Origin: CAZHAC01 sp964383855
GTDB lineage: Bacteria; Chloroflexota; Dormibacteria; Dormibacterales; Dormibacteraceae
DNA: 32,717 nt
Assembly: GCA_964383855.1 (NCBI GenBank)
Contig: CAYLIP010000029.1
Coordinates: 1-32,717, forward strand
Direction: 5' to 3'
Shown here: one piece after another, positions 8,048 through 17,218 of the stretch
Layout of the letters: every line of letters starts with the position of its first letter
How positions within the stretch are numbered: the first letter of the stretch is position 1
Notes under the pieces: generated by a model
The model's database searches: none
Told to the model about the DNA's origin: nothing
The model's input: the letters and a program-made list of their open reading frames with translations, nothing else
Program-made: the position numbers and the translations under genes

Positions 8048-8925
8048 CGCTGATCGAGGTGCTCCGGCGAGCCACCGGGTACCTCGAGCAGCACGGATCG
8101 TCGTCCCCGCGGCTCGATGCCGAGGTGCTGATGGCCCATGCGCTCGGCCTGCGCCGCCTCGACCTCTACCTGCAGTTCGAGCGCCCGCTGGGGGAGGCCG
8201 AGCTGCAGCCCTACCGGGAGCTGACGGCGCGGCGGGGGAGGGGGGAGCCGGTTGCCTACCTGGTCGGCCGCCGGGAGTTCATGAAGCTCGACTTCGAGGT
8301 CACGCCCCAGGTGCTGGTTCCCAACCCCGACACCGAGACGCTGGTCGTGCGCGCCATCGAGCTGCTGCGCGGGATCGGGCGCCCGGCCCGGGTGGCCGAC
8401 GTGGGAACCGGGTCGGGATGCATCGCGATCGCCATCGCTCACTACGTGCCGGAGGCGGTGGTCGTCGGCTCGGACGTCTCGGCCGAGGCGCTGGAGGTGG
8501 CACGCCACAACGCCGAGCGCCTGGCGCCGGGGCGGGTCGAGCTCGTCCAGGGATCGCTATTGGAGGCGGTCGGGGGCGAGCTCGACCTGATCTGCGCCAA
8601 CCTGCCCTACCTCCCGGCCTGGGCCGAGCTCCCGGCCGAGGTGCGCGCCCAGCCTGCCCTGGCGCTCTTCGCCGGCGATGACGGGGCCGAGCTGGTGCAG
8701 GCCCTGACCGAGCAGGCAGCCCAACGGCTGGCGCCGGGCGGGGTGCTCCTGGCCGAGGCCGATGCCCAGGTCTTCGCCAGGGTCAGGCCGGCCGCCGAGC
8801 GGCTCTATGCCGAGGTCCGGGTCCACCGCGACCTGGGGGGGCACGAGCGGGTCCTGGAGGCCCGCCGGGCCGCCGCAGATAAGGCGCAGGCGCCCGCACA
8901 TGCGCCGAATTCGGGCCTGAATTAG
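8044..8925 (+). CDS. prmC: Release factor glutamine methyltransferase
   Basis: A 293-residue SAM-dependent enzyme that N5-methylates the Gln of the release-factor GGQ motif. It has the helical N-terminal domain (LDAEVLMAHALGL), the linker EPVAYLVGRREFMKLDFEV, the SAM-binding motif VADVGTGSGCIAIA (118-130) and a C-terminal Rossmann core. Two departures are visible. The NPPY catalytic motif reads NLPY (186-189), and VLIPRPDTE reads VLVPNPDTE (90-98). N186 and P188-Y189, the parts that bind the substrate Gln, are retained. The last 20 residues are low-complexity and run into a repeat/hairpin junction. The GTG start overlaps the prfA stop. Confidence 0.93.
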
Positions 8926-8947
8926 GCCCATGCGCCCGCACATGCGC
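8890..8947. repeat. 16-bp direct repeat flanking a small hairpin at the prmC/tsaC junction
   Basis: GCGCCCGCACATGCGC occurs exactly at 8890-8905 and 8932-8947. Between the copies lies a perfect hairpin, GGGCCT (8913-8918) with AGGCCC (8924-8929) around GAATT. The prmC stop (8923-8925) falls in this hairpin and an ATG of the next gene starts immediately after it (8930). The second copy contains the alternative ATG at 8942. This looks like a local duplication that extended prmC, tsaC or both. Confidence 0.8.
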
Positions 8948-9487
8948 GTCTTGCGAGCCGACGCCGAGGGGCTCCGGCGCGCCGCCGGCCTGGTGCTCGA
9001 GGGCGAGGTGGTGGCGTTTCCGACCGACACCGTCTACGGGCTGATGGCGCTGCCCGCCGCCGCCGGCCGCATCTACGCGGTGAAGCGGCGCCCCGGCGAC
9101 AAGCAGCTGATCGCGATGGCCGCCAGCGCGGCGCGGCTGGAGGAGCTGGTCAGGTTCAACCAGGCTTCCCGGGAGCTCGCCGCGCGCCACTGGCCGGGCC
9201 CGCTGACGCTGGTTCTCGAGCGCCGCCAGGGCACCGGCACGCTCGGCGTCCGCGTGCCCGGCCATCCGGTGGCGCTCGATCTTCTGCGCCAGGTCGCCGA
9301 GCCGGTGCTGACGACCAGCGCCAATCTCAGCGGCGAGGCGCCGGCCATGACCGCCGACGAGGTCAGGCTGGAGGGCGTGGCGGCGGTGCTCGACGGCGGC
9401 CGCGCCCCCGGAGGGGTGCCCTCGACCGTGGCCGACCTGACCGGCGAGCGGCCCCGGCTGATCCGGGCAGGGCCGGTTAACCTGTAG
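8930..9487 (+). CDS. tsaC: L-threonylcarbamoyladenylate synthase (Sua5/YciO/YrdC family)
   Basis: A 185-residue Sua5/YrdC-domain protein, the YwlC counterpart by context. It makes threonylcarbamoyl-AMP from Thr, bicarbonate and ATP for the t6A37 modification of ANN-decoding tRNAs. Visible motifs: FPTDTVYGL near 30, the nucleotide-binding AVKRRPGDKQL, HWPGPLTLVL, GVRVPGHPVALDLL, and TTSANLSGEAP followed by PSTVADLT. The C-terminal Sua5 domain is absent, so it is the short TsaC-like form. The start may be ATG 8930 or ATG 8942; the four residues between them derive from a direct repeat. Five bp separate it from prmC. The partner genes tsaB/D/E are not in view. Confidence 0.92.
   Translation: MRPHMRVLRADAEGLRRAAGLVLEGEVVAFPTDTVYGLMALPAAAGRIYAVKRRPGDKQLIAMAASAARLEELVRFNQASRELAARHWPGPLTLVLERRQGTGTLGVRVPGHPVALDLLRQVAEPVLTTSANLSGEAPAMTADEVRLEGVAAVLDGGRAPGGVPSTVADLTGERPRLIRAGPVNL
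9478..9483 (+). promoter_or_regulatory. -10-like TAACCT before glyA
   Basis: TAACCT inside the end of tsaC lies 6 nt before the GTG of glyA, which has no Shine-Dalgarno. A leaderless glyA transcript is possible, though cotranscription with tsaC is equally likely. Confidence 0.25.
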
Positions 9488-9489
9488 CC

Positions 9490-10764
9490 GTGGCGCAGAC
9501 GCAGACCACGCTGACCTTCAAGGACCTCGACCGCCACGACCCCGAGGTCGCAGATCTGATCCGCGCCGAGTACCGCCGGCAGAGCGACACCCTGGAGCTG
9601 ATCCCGAGCGAGAACCTGACCAGCCCGGCCGTGCTCGAGGCCCTGGGCACGCTGCTCACCAACAAGTACGCCGAGGGCTATCCCGGCCGCCGGTTCTACG
9701 GCGGCTGCGAGGTCGTCGACCGGGTCGAGTCGCTGGCCATCGAGCGCGCCCGGAAGCTCTTCGGCGCGGCCTATGTGAACGTCCAGCCGCACTCCGGGTC
9801 GCAGGCCAACGCGGCGGTGTACGCCGCCGTCTGCAAGCCGGGCGACCGCGTCATGGGGCTCGACCTCGGTGCCGGCGGGCACCTGACCCATGGCTCGCCG
9901 GTCAACTTCAGCGGAAAGCTGTACGAGATCCACAGCTACACCGTCGACCGCGAGACCGAGCGCCTCGACTACGACCAGATCGCGCGGCGCGCCGAGGAGG
10001 TCCGGCCCCGGATGCTCATGGTCGGCTACAGCGCCTACCCCCGGGTGATCGATTTCGCCCGCATGCGCGAGATCGCCGACTCGGTGGGCGCCGTCATGGT
10101 GACCGACATGGCGCACTTCGCGGGGCTGGTCGCGGCGGGCGTCTACCCGACCCCGGTGCCGCATTCGCACATCGTGACCACGACCACCCAGAAGACCCTG
10201 CGCGGCGCCTGGGGGGGAATGATCCTGGCCGCCACCGACGAGTGGGCGAAGGCGATCGACAGCGCCGTCTTTCCGGGGACGCAGGGCGGTCCCCTCATGC
10301 ATGCGATCGCGGCCAAGGCGGTCTGCTTCGGAGAGGCGCTCAGGCCCGAGTTCAAGGTCTACCAGCAGAAGGTCGTGGACAACGCTCGGGCGCTTGCCGA
10401 GGCGCTCCAGGCGCGTGGGCTGCGGCTGGTCTCGGGCGGCACCGACAACCACCTGATGCTGATCGACCTGAGGCCGCTCGGCCTGCGCGGCAAACCGGCC
10501 CAGGAGGCGGCCGACCGGGCCGGGATAACCCTCAACCGCAACTCGATCCCCTATGACGACGCGCCGCCCTTCAACCCCGGCGGCCTGCGCCTGGGGTCGC
10601 CCAGCGTGACCACGCGGGGCATGGGCCCGGGCGAGATGGGGGAGATCGCGGCCTGCATCGCCGACCTGCTCCAGGACCTCGAGAGCGAGGCCAACCGGGA
10701 TTCGGTTCGAGAGCGGACGCTGGACCTCTGCCGGCGGTTTCCGATCCCCTACGGCCTCCAGTAG
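9490..10764 (+). CDS. glyA: Serine hydroxymethyltransferase
   Basis: A 424-residue PLP enzyme interconverting Ser + THF with Gly + methylene-THF, the main one-carbon source. Family motifs: LIPSENLTSPAVLEALG (37-53), NKYAEGYPGRRFYGGCEVVD (58-77), NVQPHSGSQANAAVY, GGHLTHGSPVNFSGK (129-143), VTDMAHFAGLVAAG (204-217) and a late RLGSPSVTTRGM. The PLP Lys is K235 in TTTTQKTLRGAWGG. The residue before it is Gln (Q234) where His is usual, and the following GPRGG reads GAWGG. A128 replaces the first His of the HGGHLTHG motif. Size and fold signatures are otherwise normal. It is most likely a true SHMT of a divergent clade, although altered amino-acid specificity cannot be excluded. Confidence 0.93.
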   Translation: MAQTQTTLTFKDLDRHDPEVADLIRAEYRRQSDTLELIPSENLTSPAVLEALGTLLTNKYAEGYPGRRFYGGCEVVDRVESLAIERARKLFGAAYVNVQPHSGSQANAAVYAAVCKPGDRVMGLDLGAGGHLTHGSPVNFSGKLYEIHSYTVDRETERLDYDQIARRAEEVRPRMLMVGYSAYPRVIDFARMREIADSVGAVMVTDMAHFAGLVAAGVYPTPVPHSHIVTTTTQKTLRGAWGGMILAATDEWAKAIDSAVFPGTQGGPLMHAIAAKAVCFGEALRPEFKVYQQKVVDNARALAEALQARGLRLVSGGTDNHLMLIDLRPLGLRGKPAQEAADRAGITLNRNSIPYDDAPPFNPGGLRLGSPSVTTRGMGPGEMGEIAACIADLLQDLESEANRDSVRERTLDLCRRFPIPYGLQ

Positions 10765-10773
10765 GCAGCGGGG

Positions 10774-11922
10774 TTGAGCGGCTGCGGCGCGCACGAGGAG
10801 TTCTTTTCCACGTGCTTCAGCCAGGCTCTGCTCAGCCACCTGGGTCCCGCCGTCCTGCCCTTCGCGACAGCCCTGGCTGCCGGCACCCTGCTCACCCTGG
10901 GCGCCATCTACGCCGGACGCCGGATGGGCTGGGTGAAGAAGGTCCGGGAACGGGACATCCACACGCGTCCGGTGCCCGACATCGGGGGCCTCGCCCTCTA
11001 CCTGGCCTTCGCCGTGGCGGCGCTCCTCTTCGCGCCGCCGTCCGAGTACCGCACCGGAATGCTGGTCCTCGGCCTGGCCGCGGTCGTGATCATGTTCGTC
11101 GACGACCGCGTCCAGATTCACGCCTGGCTCAAGCTCGGCGTCCAGTTCGCGCTGGCGGTGGTCGCCGCTGAGGCGTTTGCGCCGGGGACCTTCCAGATCA
11201 CCTACCTGTCCCTGCCCGGCGCCGGCCTCCTCCATGTCGGCCTTTTCGCGCTCCCGCTGACCGTGATCTGGATGGTCGGCATGCAGAACACGGTCAACCT
11301 GCTGGACGGGATCGACGGGCTGGCGGCGGGCGTGGTCGGCATCGTGGCGCTCACGCTGCTGGTCGCCGACTCGACCCGCGGGCAGACCGACGTGGTGCTT
11401 CTCTCGGCCTGCCTGGCCGGCGCCTGCGCCGGGTTCCTTCTCTTCAACTGGAACCCGGCCCGGATCTTCATGGGGGACTCCGGCAGCAACTTCCTCGGGC
11501 TGGCCCTGGCCCTGCTCTCGGTCGCCGGCGTGGCCAAGGTGGCGGCCGCCTTCGCCCTCTTCCTGCCCGTGCTCGCGCTCGGGATCCCGATCCTGGACAC
11601 CGGCTGGGCGATCGTGCGCCGGCGGCGGCGGCGGCTCTCGATCGCGCACCCCGACACTCAGCACATCCACCACCAGCTGCTCGACTTCGGCTTGAGCCAG
11701 CGCGAGGCCTGCGTCGTCTTCTACTGCGCGACCGCCATCCTGGGCGCCGTCGGCCTCACGATCTTCGGGCACCGGCGGATTCTCTCGATCGCCATCGTCG
11801 GACTGATCGTGGTGCTCTCGACCATCATCGCCGAGCACCTCGAGCGCGCTCGGTGGAGGCTGCCCGCGCCCTGGCTCGGCCGCCTGCTGGCGGCGCCCAT
11901 GCCGGGCCAGCGTTCTAGGTAA
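10774..11922 (+). CDS. Undecaprenyl-phosphate N-acetylhexosamine-1-phosphate transferase (WecA/TagO/MraY family)
   Basis: A 382-residue polytopic membrane transferase that would move a GlcNAc-1-P-type sugar from UDP-sugar to undecaprenyl phosphate, starting a lipid-linked wall polymer. About eleven hydrophobic helices. Active-site motifs: MFVDDR (107-112), NTVNLLDGIDGLAAG (172-186), NWNPARIFMGDSGSNFLG (225-242) and the C-terminal His motif HPDTQHIHHQLL (292-303). The last motif and the lack of MraY-specific loops favour WecA/TagO over MraY. The start is TTG at 10774, 9 nt after glyA. A TagA/WecG-type transferase at 25.8 kb could act on its product. The exact sugar is not determinable here. 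Confidence 0.9.
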   Translation: MSGCGAHEEFFSTCFSQALLSHLGPAVLPFATALAAGTLLTLGAIYAGRRMGWVKKVRERDIHTRPVPDIGGLALYLAFAVAALLFAPPSEYRTGMLVLGLAAVVIMFVDDRVQIHAWLKLGVQFALAVVAAEAFAPGTFQITYLSLPGAGLLHVGLFALPLTVIWMVGMQNTVNLLDGIDGLAAGVVGIVALTLLVADSTRGQTDVVLLSACLAGACAGFLLFNWNPARIFMGDSGSNFLGLALALLSVAGVAKVAAAFALFLPVLALGIPILDTGWAIVRRRRRRLSIAHPDTQHIHHQLLDFGLSQREACVVFYCATAILGAVGLTIFGHRRILSIAIVGLIVVLSTIIAEHLERARWRLPAPWLGRLLAAPMPGQRSR

Positions 11923-11925
11923 ACT
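11920..11925 (+). promoter_or_regulatory. -10-like TAAACT before the atp operon
   Basis: TAAACT overlaps the preceding stop codon and ends 11 nt before the atpZ ATG. It is a candidate internal promoter for the ATP synthase operon; no good -35 box is apparent. Confidence 0.3.
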
Positions 11926-11936
11926 CAGCAGCGGGG

Positions 11937-12146
11937 ATGCAGCCCGCCGGCCGCAAATCGCCCAGCGGCACCGAACTTCTGGGCGTGGGAGCGATGGTCG
12001 CGGGGGCGGTATTGGTCCCACTGATCGCCGGCCTGGCGCTCGATGCCGCCCTGCGCTCGGGACCGATCCTGACGTTGATCGGCCTTGGTCTAGGGGTCGT
12101 CGCCGCCGGTGCGACGGTCTACGTGAGGTTCAGACAGTACCTGTGA
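11937..12146 (+). CDS. atpZ: AtpZ-like small membrane protein
   Basis: A 69-residue protein with two hydrophobic hairpin helices (about 17-35 and 43-62), a glycine-rich first helix and a short basic C-terminus (YVRFRQYL). Size, topology and position as the first gene of the atp operon match AtpZ/AtpI-family proteins, which help assemble the c-ring and may affect Mg transport. Sequence identity alone is weak, so the name rests largely on context. It overlaps the next gene by 4 nt (GTGA). Confidence 0.7.
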   Translation: MQPAGRKSPSGTELLGVGAMVAGAVLVPLIAGLALDAALRSGPILTLIGLGLGVVAAGATVYVRFRQYL

Positions 12147-12520
12147 TGCGAGGAGGAGGAGAAACGAGCACGGTCACCACCGCTCAGCGCGCGCTGCGCC
12201 ACACGGTGGCGTTCTCGGCCGGCACGGCGCTGCTGGCCATGTGCGTACTCACCCTCGCCGGACATCCGCGCGCCGGCCTCGCGCTGGGCGCCGGGCTGCT
12301 GGTCGGAGGCCTCAACGGGCTCTGGGCCCAGCGCACGCTCGGCTCGGAGATCTCTTTTCGAGCAACCAGCCTCGGCCGGCTCGGCGTTCTCTCGGCGATC
12401 GGCCTGGCCATCGGCTTCGCCCTCGGCACCGACGTGGCCTGGCTGACGCTGGCCGGCCTGGCCGCGGCCCAGCTGATGCTGGCCGGCTCGGCGCTGGCGG
12501 AGATGCTGGCGCGCCGATGA
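12143..12520 (+). CDS. atpI: ATP synthase subunit I-like protein
   Basis: A 125-residue protein with four predicted hydrophobic helices between about 25 and 120, matching AtpI, an assembly factor for the c-ring. The start could be GTG 12143, overlapping the atpZ stop, or ATG 12146. An AGGAGGAGGAG run at 12150-12160 resembles a very strong Shine-Dalgarno but lies inside the first codons and has no standard start codon at a usable distance, so it is probably coincidental or affects initiation. The 3' end overlaps atpB as ATGA. The assignment is by position, size and topology. Confidence 0.7.
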   Translation: MMRGGGETSTVTTAQRALRHTVAFSAGTALLAMCVLTLAGHPRAGLALGAGLLVGGLNGLWAQRTLGSEISFRATSLGRLGVLSAIGLAIGFALGTDVAWLTLAGLAAAQLMLAGSALAEMLARR

Positions 12521-13344
12521 TCCGGCTGATCGAGAACCCGCCCGTCTTCCACCCGGCGACCAAGGTCTGCGGCGGCTCCGCCTTCCTGTGCACGGTCAAC
12601 TACGAAAGCCTGATCTCGACCGCGGTGGCGATCGTGATCACGGTCGCCTTCGGGTTCTGGGTCGCCTCGCGCCTGCAGTCGCGGACGCCGGGCAAGTTCC
12701 AGATGGTCTTCGAGCTACTGATCGACTACACGCGGACGCTGATCAAGGACACGGTCGGCCAGGACGCGATGTTCATCCTGCCGCTGGCCCTGACGCTCTT
12801 CTTCTACATCCTGATCGCCAACTGGATCGACTTCCTGCCCCTGCCCCATCCGCTGGCGCCTGCAAACACCGACATCAACCAGACGCTGGCGATGGCGATC
12901 GTCGTCTTCATCGCGGTCCAGGCCTATGCCTTCCGGGTGCGCGGGTTCGGCGGCTACTTCAAGCACTTCATGCGCCCGGAGGGGATGTCCAAGGCAATCC
13001 AGATCGCCTTCATCCCGCTCAACGTGATCGAGGAGATCGTGAAGCCGGTCACGCTCTCGCTCCGGTTGATGGGCAACATCTTCGGCGGCATCGTGATGCT
13101 CTGGGTGCTCACGGTGCTGCTGCCGGCGGTCCCCATCCCGGCGGTGCCCTATGGGCTCTCCACCGCCTTCGTGATCGTCTGGAAGCTGTTCGACGTCTTC
13201 TTCGTCGGCACCCTCCAGGCCTTCATCTTCTTCCTGCTCACGATCATTTACTTCGGGCAGGCCCGCGAGGGCCTGGAGGAAGAGGAGCACGGCCACCACG
13301 GCGCCTCGGTCGGCGCATCGCCCGTCACATCCCACAGCACGTAG
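12517..13344 (+). CDS. atpB: ATP synthase F0 subunit a
   Basis: A 275-residue integral membrane subunit forming the proton half-channels against the c-ring. Five to six hydrophobic helices. The essential Arg lies in SLRLMGNIFGG, the counterpart of the usual SLRLFGN, preceded by NVIEEIVKPVTLSLRL. The helix VGTLQAFIFFLLTIIYF near the C-terminus supplies the conserved Gln. The C-terminal tail is long and His/Glu-rich (EEEEHGHHG), unusual but not unknown. Start ATG 12517 overlaps the preceding stop (ATGA). Confidence 0.95.
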   Translation: MIRLIENPPVFHPATKVCGGSAFLCTVNYESLISTAVAIVITVAFGFWVASRLQSRTPGKFQMVFELLIDYTRTLIKDTVGQDAMFILPLALTLFFYILIANWIDFLPLPHPLAPANTDINQTLAMAIVVFIAVQAYAFRVRGFGGYFKHFMRPEGMSKAIQIAFIPLNVIEEIVKPVTLSLRLMGNIFGGIVMLWVLTVLLPAVPIPAVPYGLSTAFVIVWKLFDVFFVGTLQAFIFFLLTIIYFGQAREGLEEEEHGHHGASVGASPVTSHST

Positions 13345-13354
13345 GAGGAAAGGA

Positions 13355-13609
13355 ATGAACCACGCAATCGCCATCGCCGGCGCGCTGATCGCGGCCGGTC
13401 TCGCGCTCGGAGGCGGCGCCATGGGCGCCGGCATGGGTGACGGCCTGGCCGGCAACGCGACCATCCAGGGCGTCGCTCGCCAGCCCGAGGCGCAGGCGCG
13501 ACTGCAGGTGATCATGTTCCTGATCGTGGGCCTGGTCGAGGCCATGTACTTCATCAACCTCGCGCTCGCCTTCGTGTTCATCTACGCGGTCGCCAACGGC
13601 GTCAGCTAG
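13355..13609 (+). CDS. atpE: ATP synthase F0 subunit c
   Basis: An 84-residue hairpin proteolipid forming the rotating c-ring. Helix 1 carries a glycine-rich stretch (GGGAMGAGMGDG, 19-30), the polar loop has RQPE (42-45), and helix 2 bears the ion-binding carboxylate E62 in GLVEAMYF. The residues after E62 (A-M-Y) lack the Ser/Thr of sodium-binding c-subunits, so a proton-coupled ring is inferred. Start ATG 13355 is preceded by a strong AGGAGGAAAGG, in line with the high stoichiometry needed. Confidence 0.96.
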   Translation: MNHAIAIAGALIAAGLALGGGAMGAGMGDGLAGNATIQGVARQPEAQARLQVIMFLIVGLVEAMYFINLALAFVFIYAVANGVS

Positions 13610-13611
13610 CC

Positions 13612-14130
13612 ATGTACCTCGCCGAAACCCAAACCTCGGGACTGCTGGACATCAACGCCAGCTTCTGGATCGAGGTCGTCGCCTTCCTGCTGATGCTCGG
13701 CATCCTCGCCCGTTGGGTCTACCCGCGGATCATCGAGGCGGCCGAGGCGCGCCAGCGCGCCGTGGCGGCCGAGCTGGAGGCTGCCGAGAAGGCCCGCCAG
13801 GAGGCCCAGGCCGAGCTCGAACAGGCCCGCAAGCGCCTGGAGGAGGCGCGTGCCCAGGCCCAGGAGGTGATCAGCGGCGCCGGCAGGTCGGCGGACCAGC
13901 TGCGCGCCGAGCAGAGAAGGAAAGCCGAGGAGGAGGCCGGCCGGCTGGTCGAGCGCGCCCGCCAGGACATCGACGCCGAGCGCCAGAAGGCGATCGACTC
14001 GGTCCGGGCCGAGGTGGCGGCGCTGGTCGTCGAGGCCACCGAGAAGGTCGTGGGGGAGACGCTCGACGGGGCCAAGCACCGGCGGCTGATCGACCAGGCC
14101 ATATCGGAGGTCGGTGCCCAGAGTGGCTAG
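13612..14130 (+). CDS. atpF: ATP synthase F0 subunit b
   Basis: A 172-residue peripheral-stalk subunit. One N-terminal membrane helix (about 18-37, IEVVAFLLMLGILARWVYP) is followed by a long Ala/Glu/Arg-rich coiled coil with heptad and hendecad patterns typical of subunit b dimers. It starts 3 bp after atpE with no clear Shine-Dalgarno, so translation is probably coupled. Its end overlaps atpH by up to 17 bp. Confidence 0.94.
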   Translation: MYLAETQTSGLLDINASFWIEVVAFLLMLGILARWVYPRIIEAAEARQRAVAAELEAAEKARQEAQAELEQARKRLEEARAQAQEVISGAGRSADQLRAEQRRKAEEEAGRLVERARQDIDAERQKAIDSVRAEVAALVVEATEKVVGETLDGAKHRRLIDQAISEVGAQSG

Positions 14131-14653
14131 CGCCCGGGCCCGCCGCTACGCCAAGGCCGTCTTCGAGGTCGGCCAGGAGAAGGGCGAGGTCGAAGCCTGG
14201 CTCGAGCGCCTGGCCCGCGTGCAGGCGCTGCTCGAGCACCCGGAGTCGCGGGCCGTCCTCTTCAACCCCGCGATCCCCTCCGTGAAGCGGGTCGAGGTGG
14301 TGGGCGACCTCGCGCAGGACCTCGGGAGCGAGCCGGCCAACCTGGCCAGGATGATCGTGGCGACCGGCCGCGCCGACCTCATCGGAGGCATCGTCGAGGA
14401 CTACCAGCGGCTCGCCGACGAGGCCGCCGGCCGGGTGCGCGCCACCGCCACCACCGCCGTCGAGCTCGAGCCGGGCGACCTCGAGCGCCTGACCGGTGAA
14501 CTTTCAAGGAGACTGGGCAAGGAGGTCCGCCTCGACGTGCGGGTGGACCCGGCGATCATCGGGGGGATGGTCCTCCAGGTCGGCGATCGCCTGGTCGACG
14601 CCAGCGTCGCCACCCGGCTCCAGCAGCTGCGGCGGCGGCTGGCAACCGCATAG
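14114..14653 (+). CDS. atpH: ATP synthase F1 subunit delta
   Basis: A 179-residue delta subunit (OSCP) joining the peripheral stalk to F1. Signatures: ARARRYAKAVFEVGQEKG at the N-terminus and, in the C-terminal domain, RVRATATTAVELEPGDLERL, then GKEVRLDVRVDPAIIGGMVLQVGDRL split around position 140-165. The start could be GTG 14114 or GTG 14123; GGAGG at 14106-14110 fits the second better. Gene overlap with atpF suggests coupling. Confidence 0.94.
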   Translation: MPRVASARARRYAKAVFEVGQEKGEVEAWLERLARVQALLEHPESRAVLFNPAIPSVKRVEVVGDLAQDLGSEPANLARMIVATGRADLIGGIVEDYQRLADEAAGRVRATATTAVELEPGDLERLTGELSRRLGKEVRLDVRVDPAIIGGMVLQVGDRLVDASVATRLQQLRRRLATA

Positions 14654-14675
14654 GACATACATAAAGAGGAAGTAG

Positions 14676-16331
<1,656 letters not shown>

Positions 16332-17204
16332 TTGCCCTCACTCCGCGACATCCGGGGCCGGATCCGAAGCGTCAAGAACACGCAGAAGATCACCAAGGCG
16401 ATGCAGGTGGTCGCCGCCACCAAGCTGCGCCGCGCGCAGGCGACCGTGCAGGCGACGCGGCCCTACTCCGAGAAGATGCTGGAGGTCCTGGCGACCACCG
16501 CCGAGCGGGCGACCGAGTTCCGGCACCCGTTCCTCGAGCAGCGAGAGGGCAGGCGCGCGGTGACCATCCTGGTCACCTCCGACCGGGGCCTCTGCGGGGC
16601 GCTCAACACCAACACGCTGAGGGCGGTCAACCGGTACGTGAACGAGAACGCGCCCGACCATCCCCGGTGGGTGACGATCGGGCGCAAGGGCCGCGACTTC
16701 CTGATCCGGTACGGCCGTGACGTGGTCGCCGACGCCAGCCAGCTCGGTGACCGGCCGCCCATCCACACCATCCTGCCCGCCGTCAACATCGCGCTGCAGG
16801 AGTACATGGAGGGGCGCGCGGACATGGTCCTGCTCGCCTACGCCAAGTGGGTCTCGACGCTGTGGCAGGAACCCGTGGTGCGCACGCTGGTCCCCGTGCA
16901 GCTGCCGGAGCGGGAGAAGGACGCCCCGCCGGCGGCCGACTACATCTACGAGCCGGGCCCCGAGGAGGTGCTCGGCGAGCTGCTGCCCCGATACGTCGAG
17001 ACGCAGGTCTTCCAGGCCGTGCTCGAGAACCAGGCCAGCTTCTACTCGGCCCAGATGATCGCGATGCAGAACGCGACCAACGCGGCCGGGGATTTCATCA
17101 AGAGCCTGACCCTGACCATGAACAAGGTCCGCCAGGCCAGCATCACCACCGAACTCATGGAGATCGTCAGCGGCGCGGAAGCACTCCGCAGCTCGTCGAT
17201 GTAG
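16332..17204 (+). CDS. atpG: ATP synthase F1 subunit gamma
   Basis: A 290-residue central-stalk subunit. N-terminal helix IRGRIRSVKNTQKITKAMQ, the central TSDRGLCGALNTN and the C-terminal helix ending MEIVSGAEAL are all diagnostic. The start is TTG at 16332, directly after the atpA stop, with GAGGAGAG (16320-16327) 4-5 nt upstream. Length is normal. Confidence 0.96.
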   Translation: MPSLRDIRGRIRSVKNTQKITKAMQVVAATKLRRAQATVQATRPYSEKMLEVLATTAERATEFRHPFLEQREGRRAVTILVTSDRGLCGALNTNTLRAVNRYVNENAPDHPRWVTIGRKGRDFLIRYGRDVVADASQLGDRPPIHTILPAVNIALQEYMEGRADMVLLAYAKWVSTLWQEPVVRTLVPVQLPEREKDAPPAADYIYEPGPEEVLGELLPRYVETQVFQAVLENQASFYSAQMIAMQNATNAAGDFIKSLTLTMNKVRQASITTELMEIVSGAEALRSSSM

Positions 17205-17218
17205 CGAGGAGACAGAGA

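Noticed and set aside
9073..12021. A very long open frame on the reverse strand opposite tsaC, glyA and the WecA-like gene
   Set aside because: Its translation is Arg/His/Asp/Gly-rich without domains, and it mirrors three well-conserved forward genes. It is an effect of GC-rich codon use.
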